The notes under the pieces: generated by a model
What the model was told of the DNA's origin: nothing
The model's database searches: none
What the model saw: only the letters and a program-made list of their open reading frames with translations
Shown here: piece after piece, positions 11,857-18,755 of the stretch
How the letters are laid out: each line of letters begins with the position of its first letter
Position numbering within the stretch: the stretch's first letter is position 1
Assembly (NCBI RefSeq): GCF_002080455.1
Contig: NZ_CP020555.1
Location: 2,542,001 to 2,606,000, forward strand
Length of the DNA: 64,000 nucleotides
Direction of reading: 5' to 3'
DNA from: Streptomyces sp. Sge12
GTDB taxonomy: Bacteria > Actinomycetota > Actinomycetes > Streptomycetales > Streptomycetaceae
Translations under genes and position numbers: made by a program

Positions 11857-11884
11857 TTCCAAGTACGAGAATTCGGGTGCGCAT
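11843..11884 (-). CDS. ilvB leader peptide MRTRILVLGKRVG
   Basis: A 13-codon frame reading Met-Arg-Thr-Arg-Ile-Leu-Val-Leu-Gly-Lys-Arg-Val-Gly then TGA. The run Ile-Leu-Val-Leu, plus a later Val, samples exactly the three branched-chain amino acids made by the downstream operon. The ATG at 11884 follows GGAGGG by 8 nt. It is too short for ordinary gene calling. The known logic of such leaders is that ribosome stalling at Ile/Leu/Val codons under starvation prevents termination. Confidence 0.85.
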   Translation of the reverse strand: MRTRILVLGKRVG

Positions 11885-11917
11885 GGCACTGACCCTCCCT
11901 CTGGCGGGAGGGTGATG

Positions 11918-14824
11918 TCAAGTAGGTGGGACGGGCGTCTCATTATGTGAGCCTCTGTGCATCGCCATCGAGCCCCCGGGGGAACCGCCGGCCAGTGCTG
12001 GTTGGGCCGCTCCGCCCGGTACTGGGAACGTACCGCGCACCAGCGCACGCCGCAGCCTGTACTCGTCGAGCGGTCCGGAAAAGGCCATTCCCTGGCCGTG
12101 CGTGCACCCCATCGCGCGCAGCGCCAGGACCTGCTCGGGCAGGTCCACCCCGTCCGCGACCGACCGCATGCCCAGGTCGTTTGCGATCCGCAAGAGACCG
12201 GCGGTGATCTTGTGCAGGCGGGCGGACTCGACCACCCCCTCGACCAGGCCCCTGTCCAGCTTGAGCATGTCCACGGGGAGGCGGCGCAGGGCGCTGATGG
12301 CCGCGTAGCCGCTGCCGAAGCCGTCCAGGGAGATACCCACCCCGAGCCGGTGCAGGGCCGTCAGGCGGCGCTCCAGGTCGTCGAAGGGCACTCTGGGGTC
12401 CGACACGGCGAGTTCCAGGACGAGGGCACCGGAGGGCAGTCCGTGCCGGGTCAGCAGTGCCTCCACGGAGCCGAGCGGCATGGACCGGTCCAGGAGCCGC
12501 TGCGCGGTCATCCGTACGGCCACGGGTACGTCGTGCCCGGCCCGGTGCCGGTCGGCGGCCTGCTCGACGGCCTCCTCCAGCAGCCAGCGCCCCAGCTCGG
12601 CGGTGCGCGCGGCGTCGTGGCCGGGTCCCACGGAGCCGGTCGCGGAGCCCGGACCGCCCGCTCCCCCCTCGCTGTACTCGGCGACCCGCAGGAACTCCGC
12701 CGGGGTGAAGAGGATCCCCTGCGCGGAGCACCAGCGGGCCTGCGCGGCGACGGCCGACACCTCGCCGGTGGCCAGCGAGACCACGGGCTGGTGCAGCAGG
12801 GCGAACTCCCCCTCGTGCAGTGCGGTCCGAAGCCGGCCCGCCAGCTCGGCCTTGCGCACCACCTCGGCCTGCATCTGGGGGGCGTACATCTCGACGCGGT
12901 CCTTGCCGCCCGCCTTGGCCCGGTACATCGCGAGGTCCGCGTTGCGCATCAGGTCCGAAGGGGTGATGCCGGGGTCGGCGAAGGCCACGCCGATGCTCGC
13001 GGCGACCCGTACCTCGCTGCCGCCGATCCGGTACGGCTGGGAGAGGGTCGTGCGCAGCCGGTCGGCGATCTCGCGCACCTGGTACTCGCGGGCGCTGGGG
13101 TCGCGGCTGCCGTCGCCCAGGATCAGCGCGGCGAACTCGTCGCCGCCGAGGCGGGCGGCGGTGTCCCCGGCCCGGACCGAGTCCTGGAGCCTGCGCGCGG
13201 CCTCGACGAGCAGCTCGTCACCGGCCTGGTGGCCGATGGTGTCGTTGACCGCTTTGAAGCCGTCGAGGTCGATGAAGAGCACGGCGGTGCTGTGGTCGCC
13301 CGCCCGCCGGCCGGTCAGGGCCTGGCGCACGCGCCGGGTGAACAGGGCCCGGTTCGGCAGGTCGGTCAGCGGATCGTGCTCCGCGCTGTGCTGGAGCTGG
13401 GCCTGGAGCCGGACCCGCTCGGTGACGTCCCGGCTGTTGAGGATGAGCCCGCCCTGGTGCCGGTTGACGGTGGACTCCACATTGAGCCATTCGCCGCCGC
13501 CGGACTTGAAGCGGCACTCGATGCGGGTGGTGGGCTCCTCGGTGGGCGGTGCGGCGAGGAAGCGGCGCACCTCGTGGACCACCCGGCCGAGGTCGTCGGG
13601 GTGGATCAGGGTGGCGAGCTCGGTGCCGACCAGCTCCTCCGCCTCGCGGCCGTAGACCCCGGCGGCGGCGGGGCTGACGTAGCGCAGGGTCCCGGTGGGC
13701 GCGGCGATCATGATGACGTCGCTGGAGCCCTGGACCAGGGAACGGAAGTGGTTCTCCTTCTGGGCCAGTTCCTGGGTGAGGGCGATGTTGTCGAGCAGCA
13801 TGATGCCCTGGCGGATGACGAGGGCGAGCACGACCGTGCAACCGGTGAAGACGACCATCCGGTCCACCTTCCGGCCGTCGACGACGTTGTACAGGATGCC
13901 GAGGGTGCACACGGCCGCCGCGAGGTACGGGGTGAGGGCGGGCAGCGAGCCGGTGATCGGGCGGCTGTGCGCCCGGTCCGCGCGCGGACGCCCGGCCGGC
14001 TCCGGGCCCGGGTGGAGGCGCCGGGCGCCCCAGGGCGCGTACGCGAGCAGCAGCGAGCCCGCGAACCAGCCCGCGTCGAGCAGTTGTCCGGACTGGTACT
14101 CGGCGCTGAGCAGGGGCGAGGTGAACAGGGCGTCGCTGAGCACGGTCAGGGCGAGGGCCGCGATGGCGGTGTTGACGGCGGAGCGGTTGGTCTCGCTGCG
14201 CCGGAAGTGCAGGACCAGGACCATCGAGACGAGCGCGATGTCCAGGAGCGGATAGGCGAGGGAGAGGGCGGCGCGCGGGACGCTGCCGGGGGCGCCGGAC
14301 TGGGCGGTCCGCGCCGCGTGGGCCAGGGCCAGGCTCCAGGAGAGGGTGAGCAGGGAGCCGCCGATGAGCCAGGAGTCGAGTCCGAGGCACACCCAGCCGG
14401 CGCGGGTGACGGGGCGCTTGGCGAGGACGAGCAGGCCCACGATGGCGGGCGGGGCGAAGCAGAGGAAGGCGAAGTCGGCGAGGGAGGGTTTGGGCACCTC
14501 CTGGCCGAGGATCACCTCGTACCAGCCCCAGACCGCGTTGCCGCCGGCGCCCATGAGCGAGGAGAAGGCGAAGAGCAGCCAGGCGGGGCGTTCGCGGCTG
14601 TCGATCGCCCTCGCGTAGGTGTAGCAGGAGATCGCGGCGAGCAGGCCGGCCGCGCTGAGCCCGAAGTCGCCCATGATCTCGGCGACTTCCTCCGAGCCCC
14701 AGTTGAGGGCGGCGCCGACGGCGTACCCGCCGCTGACCACCGCGAGGAGCAGCTGCATCGCCAGGCCCTTGCCTCCGCCGGAGACGGACGGCCGGTTCAG
14801 CAGCGCCGTCCCCGGGCTGCTCAC
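11918..14824 (-). CDS. Membrane PAS-GGDEF-EAL protein, probable diguanylate cyclase with degenerate EAL
   Basis: Likely c-di-GMP synthase at the membrane; 968 residues. The N-terminal third has about ten hydrophobic segments (residues about 20-345). A PAS/PAC sensor follows (about 360-475; HFRSLVQGSSDVIMI, FKSGGGEWLNVES). The GGDEF domain (about 480-650) has an intact ARLGGDEFAALI at about 560 and an I-site RAGD five residues upstream (about 551), implying product inhibition. The EAL domain (about 665-940) has lost key metal ligands: EAL reads AAQ (about 693), the Asn of the xNxS motif reads Arg (VRMTAQ), and DDFG reads DGFG (LDGFGSGY). It therefore probably binds or regulates rather than hydrolyses. 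GTG 14824 was chosen because GAGGGGG lies 4 nt before it. A BldD-box-like site lies upstream. It may correspond to a CdgE-type protein; this name is from memory. Confidence 0.92.
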   Translation of the reverse strand: MSSPGTALLNRPSVSGGGKGLAMQLLLAVVSGGYAVGAALNWGSEEVAEIMGDFGLSAAGLLAAISCYTYARAIDSRERPAWLLFAFSSLMGAGGNAVWGWYEVILGQEVPKPSLADFAFLCFAPPAIVGLLVLAKRPVTRAGWVCLGLDSWLIGGSLLTLSWSLALAHAARTAQSGAPGSVPRAALSLAYPLLDIALVSMVLVLHFRRSETNRSAVNTAIAALALTVLSDALFTSPLLSAEYQSGQLLDAGWFAGSLLLAYAPWGARRLHPGPEPAGRPRADRAHSRPITGSLPALTPYLAAAVCTLGILYNVVDGRKVDRMVVFTGCTVVLALVIRQGIMLLDNIALTQELAQKENHFRSLVQGSSDVIMIAAPTGTLRYVSPAAAGVYGREAEELVGTELATLIHPDDLGRVVHEVRRFLAAPPTEEPTTRIECRFKSGGGEWLNVESTVNRHQGGLILNSRDVTERVRLQAQLQHSAEHDPLTDLPNRALFTRRVRQALTGRRAGDHSTAVLFIDLDGFKAVNDTIGHQAGDELLVEAARRLQDSVRAGDTAARLGGDEFAALILGDGSRDPSAREYQVREIADRLRTTLSQPYRIGGSEVRVAASIGVAFADPGITPSDLMRNADLAMYRAKAGGKDRVEMYAPQMQAEVVRKAELAGRLRTALHEGEFALLHQPVVSLATGEVSAVAAQARWCSAQGILFTPAEFLRVAEYSEGGAGGPGSATGSVGPGHDAARTAELGRWLLEEAVEQAADRHRAGHDVPVAVRMTAQRLLDRSMPLGSVEALLTRHGLPSGALVLELAVSDPRVPFDDLERRLTALHRLGVGISLDGFGSGYAAISALRRLPVDMLKLDRGLVEGVVESARLHKITAGLLRIANDLGMRSVADGVDLPEQVLALRAMGCTHGQGMAFSGPLDEYRLRRALVRGTFPVPGGAAQPALAGGSPGGSMAMHRGSHNETPVPPT
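11942..11947 (-). promoter_or_regulatory. Possible -10 (CATAAT) of the ilvB leader transcript
   Basis: CATAAT on the minus strand matches TATAAT at five of six positions, about 60 nt before the leader peptide ATG and within the 3' end of the GGDEF-EAL gene. No good -35 sits at 16-18 nt. An exact TTGACA lies nearby (11921-11916), but nothing like a -10 follows it at the right distance. Confidence 0.35.
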
Positions 14825-15009
14825 CGGTCCCCCTCGCCGGCTGGTTCCGGTGCAGCCCATTCTCGACAGCGTCGCCTCCGGCGGCTGTGCCGCGTCGGAT
14901 CCTTCGTCCATTGGCCGTGCATCGCCCGTCGCCCCCCAAAGTGTCCGATCACTCCCCAGCGCCAGACGTTCGTGGCGCAGCCCCTTCTTCCGGACGATAC
15001 ACCACTTTC

Positions 15010-15031
15010 GTCACTCAGGGACATAGTCCCT
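15010..15031. promoter_or_regulatory. BldD-box-like site overlapping dyad AGGGAC-ATA-GTCCCT
   Basis: The 15-mer at 15010-15024 matches the published BldD consensus nTnACnC(A/T)GnGTnAn at eight of nine constrained positions (A instead of T at position 12). It overlaps a perfect 6-3-6 dyad at 15017-15031. It lies about 190 nt before the GGDEF-EAL start. BldD is the c-di-GMP-binding repressor known to control several c-di-GMP genes; binding here is inference. Confidence 0.45.
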
Positions 15032-15106
15032 CTACTCTCCGTTACCGTTCGGGGAGTTGAGCACACCCAACGCATTCGAGTGACTGCGGAGCGTGCGCAC
15101 CGCCCG

Positions 15107-16054
15107 TCACTCCGTGATCAACACCAGGTGCTCCACCGGCTCTCCCGCGGCGAACCGGGTGAGCTGGCGGGCCAGCAGCCGCTTGGCCCTCGGCTCGAAC
15201 GCCGAGCTGCTGCCGCCGACATGAGGCGTGATCAGGACATTCGGAGCATGCCAGAGCGGGTGGCCGGCGGGCAGCGGTTCCGGGTCGGTGACGTCGAGCG
15301 CCGCCCGCAGCCGGCCCGACTCCACTTCCGCCAGCAGCGACTTGGTGTCGACCACGGGACCGCGCGACACGTTCACCAGCAGGGCGCCGTCCTTCATCCG
15401 GCCGAGGAAGTCGGCGCCGGCCAGGCCCCGGGTGGCCTCGTTCAGCGGGGTCACGAGGATCACCACGTCGGCCGACGGCAGGAGCCGCGGCAGGTCGGCC
15501 AGGGCGTGCACGGGCCCGCGGGGGCCGGTCCGCGCCGTACGCGCCACCCGGGCGACCGGCCCGCACTCGAAGGCCACGAGCCGGTCCTCGATGGCCGAGC
15601 CGATCGATCCGTAGCCGATGATCAGAACCGACTTGTCGGCGAGTGCGTCGTAGAACCCGGAGCGCCACTCCTCGCGGTCCTGGCCGCGGACCATGCCGGG
15701 GATGCCGCGCAGCGAGGCGAGGGTCAGTGCGAGGGCGAGCTCGGCGGTGCTGGCCGTGTGGACGCCCGCGGCGTTGCACAGCCGTACGCCGGGGCGCAGG
15801 TCGCCGAGGCCGCCCAGCACGTGGTCGATTCCGGCGGTCAGCGTCTGGACGACCTGGACGGCCGCCATCGCCGCCAGCGGGCGCACGGTGACCTCGGGGG
15901 ACTTCATGTAGGGGGCCACGTAGAAGACGCAGTCGGCCGGATCGGCCGGGAAGGCGTCCTCGCCGTCCCAGAGGCGGTACCGGAAGCAGTCGGGCAGGCC
16001 CTCGATCTCCTCGGCGGGGAACGGAAGCCAGACATCCGGGGTCATTGCAGTCAT
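15107..16054 (-). CDS. D-2-hydroxyacid dehydrogenase family protein
   Basis: NAD(P)-dependent D-isomer-specific hydroxyacid dehydrogenase, 315 residues, cytoplasmic. It has the Rossmann GxGxxG (VLIIGYGSIGSAIEDRL), catalytic Arg in VNVSRGPVVD, Glu in DVTDPEPLP and His in ITPHVGGSSSAF, so the active site is complete. The substrate cannot be told from sequence; it belongs to the large SerA-like/GhrA-like group and is a distant paralogue of the true SerA at 6241-7830. Start ATG 16054 (MTAMTPDVWLPF) or the in-frame 16045; neither has a good ribosome site, so leaderless translation is possible. It is divergent from an aldo/keto reductase 73 bp away. Confidence 0.9.
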   Translation of the reverse strand: MTAMTPDVWLPFPAEEIEGLPDCFRYRLWDGEDAFPADPADCVFYVAPYMKSPEVTVRPLAAMAAVQVVQTLTAGIDHVLGGLGDLRPGVRLCNAAGVHTASTAELALALTLASLRGIPGMVRGQDREEWRSGFYDALADKSVLIIGYGSIGSAIEDRLVAFECGPVARVARTARTGPRGPVHALADLPRLLPSADVVILVTPLNEATRGLAGADFLGRMKDGALLVNVSRGPVVDTKSLLAEVESGRLRAALDVTDPEPLPAGHPLWHAPNVLITPHVGGSSSAFEPRAKRLLARQLTRFAAGEPVEHLVLITE

Positions 16055-16127
16055 GATCACGAGGCTATGCCAAGCCATCCGGATCAAGCCGTTAGTTTGA
16101 GGGCCGGAGCCGGAGGGGGACGCAGAG

Positions 16128-17135
16128 GTGGAGCGCAGGTCGATCGGGGCGGGAGCGCTGACCGTGGGCGCCATCGGCCTCGGCTGTATGCCGATGAGCT
16201 GGGCGTACGCGCCTTCGCGGCGGCGGGGGCACGAGTCGCTGGCCGCCGTGCACACGGCGCTGGACCTGGGGTCGAACCTGCTGGACACGGCCGATGTGTA
16301 CGGGCCTTTCACCAATGAGCTGCTCCTCGGGCGGGTGCTGCTGGAACGGCGCTCCGAGGCGTTCGTCTCGGCCAAGGTGGGACTGCGGGCGGGTGACCAG
16401 CACGTGGTCGCGGACGGCCGGCCCGGCTATCTGCGGCGGGCCTGCGACGCCTCGCTGCGGCGGCTGCGGACCGACGTCATAGACCTCTACCAGTTGCACC
16501 GGGTGGATCCGGACGTGCCCGTGGAGGAGACCTGGGGCGCCATGGCGGAGCTGGTGGGCGCCGGCAAGGTGCGGGCGCTCGGCTTCTGCGCGCTCGGTGC
16601 CGGGGCCGGGCCGGGGGCGGGGCGCAGCGGGGACCGGGGGTACCGGACGACGCTGCGGCACCTGGAGCGGCTGCAGCAGGTCTTCCCGGTGAGCGCGGTG
16701 CAGGCGGAGTTGTCGGTGTGGTCGCCGGAGGCGGCCTGGCAGCTGCTGCCGTGGTGCGCGGCGCGCGGGGTGGGGTTCCTGGCGGCGATGCCGCTGGGCA
16801 GCGGGTTCCTCACGGGGACCCTCACGCCGGGCGAGGGCTTCGAGCCGCAGGACGTGCGGGCCCGGCATCCGCGGTTCACGGCGGAGGCGATGGCGTCGAA
16901 CCAGGTGCTGCTGGCGGGGCTGCGGCGGGTGGCGCGGCGGCACGGCCCGGAGGTCACGGTCGCGCAGGTGGCGCTGGCGTGGGTGCTGGCGCAGGGGCCG
17001 CACGTGGTGCCGGTGCCGGGGGCCGACCGGGCGCCGTGGGCGGCGGAGAACGCGCGGGCGGCGGAGGTGCGGCTGTCGGCCGGGGACCTGGCCGAGATCG
17101 CGACGCTCCCGGTCGAGGTGGGAGCCTGGGACTGA
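16128..17135 (+). CDS. Aldo/keto reductase
   Basis: NADPH-dependent oxidoreductase of the AKR superfamily, 335 residues. The catalytic tetrad is readable: Asp and Tyr in NLLDTADVYGPFTNE, Lys in AFVSAKVG and His in DLYQLHRVDPD. The C-terminal cofactor helices include VAQVALAWVLAQGPHVVPVPGA. GTG 16128 was chosen because GGAGGGGG precedes it by about 8 nt. The divergent dehydrogenase suggests a shared redox task, but substrates are unknown. A CACTCG-type dyad just after the gene belongs to the next gene. Confidence 0.92.
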   Translation: MERRSIGAGALTVGAIGLGCMPMSWAYAPSRRRGHESLAAVHTALDLGSNLLDTADVYGPFTNELLLGRVLLERRSEAFVSAKVGLRAGDQHVVADGRPGYLRRACDASLRRLRTDVIDLYQLHRVDPDVPVEETWGAMAELVGAGKVRALGFCALGAGAGPGAGRSGDRGYRTTLRHLERLQQVFPVSAVQAELSVWSPEAAWQLLPWCAARGVGFLAAMPLGSGFLTGTLTPGEGFEPQDVRARHPRFTAEAMASNQVLLAGLRRVARRHGPEVTVAQVALAWVLAQGPHVVPVPGADRAPWAAENARAAEVRLSAGDLAEIATLPVEVGAWD

Positions 17136-17198
17136 CCCGGATCCGGGGCCGGATCCGTGGGGGGCGGGGCCTTGGGGCGGGGCAGGGCCGGGTCCGCA

Positions 17199-17224
17199 AC
17201 CACTCGATCGAGTGTACGAGTGGT
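17199..17224. promoter_or_regulatory. Nested dyad ACCACTCG-N10-CGAGTGGT with inner palindrome
   Basis: An 8-bp inverted repeat (17199-17206 and 17217-17224) encloses part of a perfect 14-bp palindrome, CACTCGATCGAGTG (17201-17214). The result is three to four CACTCG/CGAGTG half-sites, 74-99 nt upstream of the PQQ-type dehydrogenase start. It looks like a repressor operator; no adjacent regulator gene is evident. Confidence 0.6.
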
Positions 17225-17297
17225 GGAACTTCGCGAACTGCCGGAGCTGTTGAGACAGATGAAGGGCAGGATCGGAGGACCGGAAGGGAGCAGGGCG

Positions 17298-18533
17298 ATG
17301 CGATACGGAAATTCTCCCGGGCGGGCGGGGTCGGCGGGCGCGGGCGGGCGGCGCCGGGGGATGCTGGCGGCGCTCGCACTGGCCGGCTGCGGCGCACTGC
17401 TGGCGGCGGGATGCGCGCCGGAGGGCGCCCCGGGCGCCCGGCCGGGCGACTCCCCACCGGGTAAGGCGGCGGCCGGATCGGGGTCACCGGGCCCCTCGGG
17501 CGGACCGTCCGCCTCGCCGGAGGCCACGGGCCCGCCGGCGAAGGGGACGGTGACGGTGACCGGAGAGGTCGCCAAGGGGCTGGAGTCGCCGTGGGGCGTG
17601 GCGCCCCTGCCGGGCGGGGACCTGCTCGTCGCGTCCCGGGACAAGGGGACGATCAGCAGGGTCGCCGCGGGATCGGGCGAGGTGACGCAGATCGGCAAGG
17701 TGCCGGGGGTGGCCCCGGGCGGGGAGGGCGGGCTGATGGGTCTCGCCCTGTCGCCCTCGTTCGCGTCGGACCGGCTGGTGTACGTGTACTTCACGACCGA
17801 GTCCGACAACCGCATCGCCCGGCTGCGCTATGACGAGCAGAGACCTCCCGGACAGCAACTGGGCGCGCCGGACACGGTGTTCCGGGGCATTCCCAAGGGC
17901 CTCATCCACAACGGCGGCCGGATCGCCTTCGGCCCGGACAAGATGCTCTACGCCGGCACGGGCGAGACCGGGGACAAGGGACTCGCGCAGGACAAGAAGT
18001 CGCTGGGCGGCAAGATCCTGCGGATGACCCCGGACGGCGATCCGGTGCACGGCAATCCGGAGGCGGACTCCGTCGTCTACTCCTACGGGCACCGCAATGT
18101 GCAGGGCCTGGCCTGGGACAAGGACAAACGGCTGTGGGCGGCCGAGTTCGGCCAGAACACCTGGGACGAGCTGAATCTGATCGAGCCCGGAGCCAACTAC
18201 GGCTGGCCCGAGGCCGAGGGCAAGGCGGGCAGGCCCGGCTTCCGGGATCCGGTGGCCGTGTGGAAGACGGACGAGGCCTCGCCGAGCGGGATCGCCTGGG
18301 CGGAGGGTTCCGTCTGGATGGCCGGGCTGAAGGGCCAGCGGCTGTGGCGGATCCCCCTGTCCGGTGCGCAGTTGGCGGCGGAGCCGGAGGCCTTCCTGAC
18401 GGGTGAGTACGGCCGGCTGCGGACGGTGGTGCCCCTGGGCGGGGACCGCATGCTGCTGGTCACGAGCGAGACGGACGGACGCGGGTCACCGGAGGCCGGC
18501 GACGACCGGGTCCTGACCCTGACGGTGCGGTGA
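17298..18533 (+). CDS. PQQ-dependent sugar dehydrogenase-like lipoprotein
   Basis: Predicted extracytoplasmic soluble aldose dehydrogenase (YliI/GDH beta-propeller family), 411 residues. The lipobox LLAAGC ends a basic, hydrophobic signal (GGRRRGMLAALALAGC), so the protein is anchored outside the membrane. A Gly/Pro/Ser-rich linker (about 40-80) precedes the six-bladed propeller. Family motifs: LESPWGVAPLPGG, EGGLMGLALSP, GGRIAFGPDKMLYAGTGE, YGHRNVQGLAWD, EPGANYGWP. ATG 17298 has GGAAGGGAG 7 nt before it. No PQQ synthesis genes are in the window, so the cofactor source is unknown. Confidence 0.9.
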   Translation: MRYGNSPGRAGSAGAGGRRRGMLAALALAGCGALLAAGCAPEGAPGARPGDSPPGKAAAGSGSPGPSGGPSASPEATGPPAKGTVTVTGEVAKGLESPWGVAPLPGGDLLVASRDKGTISRVAAGSGEVTQIGKVPGVAPGGEGGLMGLALSPSFASDRLVYVYFTTESDNRIARLRYDEQRPPGQQLGAPDTVFRGIPKGLIHNGGRIAFGPDKMLYAGTGETGDKGLAQDKKSLGGKILRMTPDGDPVHGNPEADSVVYSYGHRNVQGLAWDKDKRLWAAEFGQNTWDELNLIEPGANYGWPEAEGKAGRPGFRDPVAVWKTDEASPSGIAWAEGSVWMAGLKGQRLWRIPLSGAQLAAEPEAFLTGEYGRLRTVVPLGGDRMLLVTSETDGRGSPEAGDDRVLTLTVR

Positions 18534-18563
18534 CCAGCAGGTCCCCGGCAGGGGGCGAAGGGT

Positions 18564-18755
18564 GTGGTGGGCGCGGTGTTCAACATGATCGAGGAGCTGT
18601 TCAACCCGGGGCGCAGGAACACGGACGAGGAGAAGAAGCGGCTGGAGCTGTCCCGGACCGACGTCAATGACAACGATCCGGGACGGGGTCCGATAGACCT
18701 CGACTCCGGCAAGGTGCTCATACGCCTCGACGAGCAGCCTCCGGACGGGGACTGA
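18564..18755 (+). CDS. Small charged conserved protein (DUF6191-like)
   Basis: A 63-residue highly charged protein (IEELFNPGRRNTDEEKKRLELSR, then DPGRGPIDLDSGKVLIRLDE) resembling short conserved Streptomyces proteins of unknown function; the DUF6191 label is from memory. Start alternatives are GTG 18564, 18567 and 18576; the last gives MFNMIEELFNPG, the more usual beginning. It follows the sugar dehydrogenase by 30 bp, so may be co-transcribed. Its last 38 bp overlap the 3' end of the convergent LuxR gene. Confidence 0.7.
   Translation: MVGAVFNMIEELFNPGRRNTDEEKKRLELSRTDVNDNDPGRGPIDLDSGKVLIRLDEQPPDGD

Noticed and set aside
11916..11921. Exact TTGACA (minus strand) as the ilvB -35
   Set aside because: No -10-like hexamer lies 16-19 nt downstream; that position is a GGAGGG ribosome site for the leader peptide.
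11957..16318. Open frame of about 1450 codons on the plus strand
   Set aside because: It runs antisense through the leader, the GGDEF-EAL gene and a dehydrogenase; low-complexity composition and no motif. Typical GC-rich artefact.
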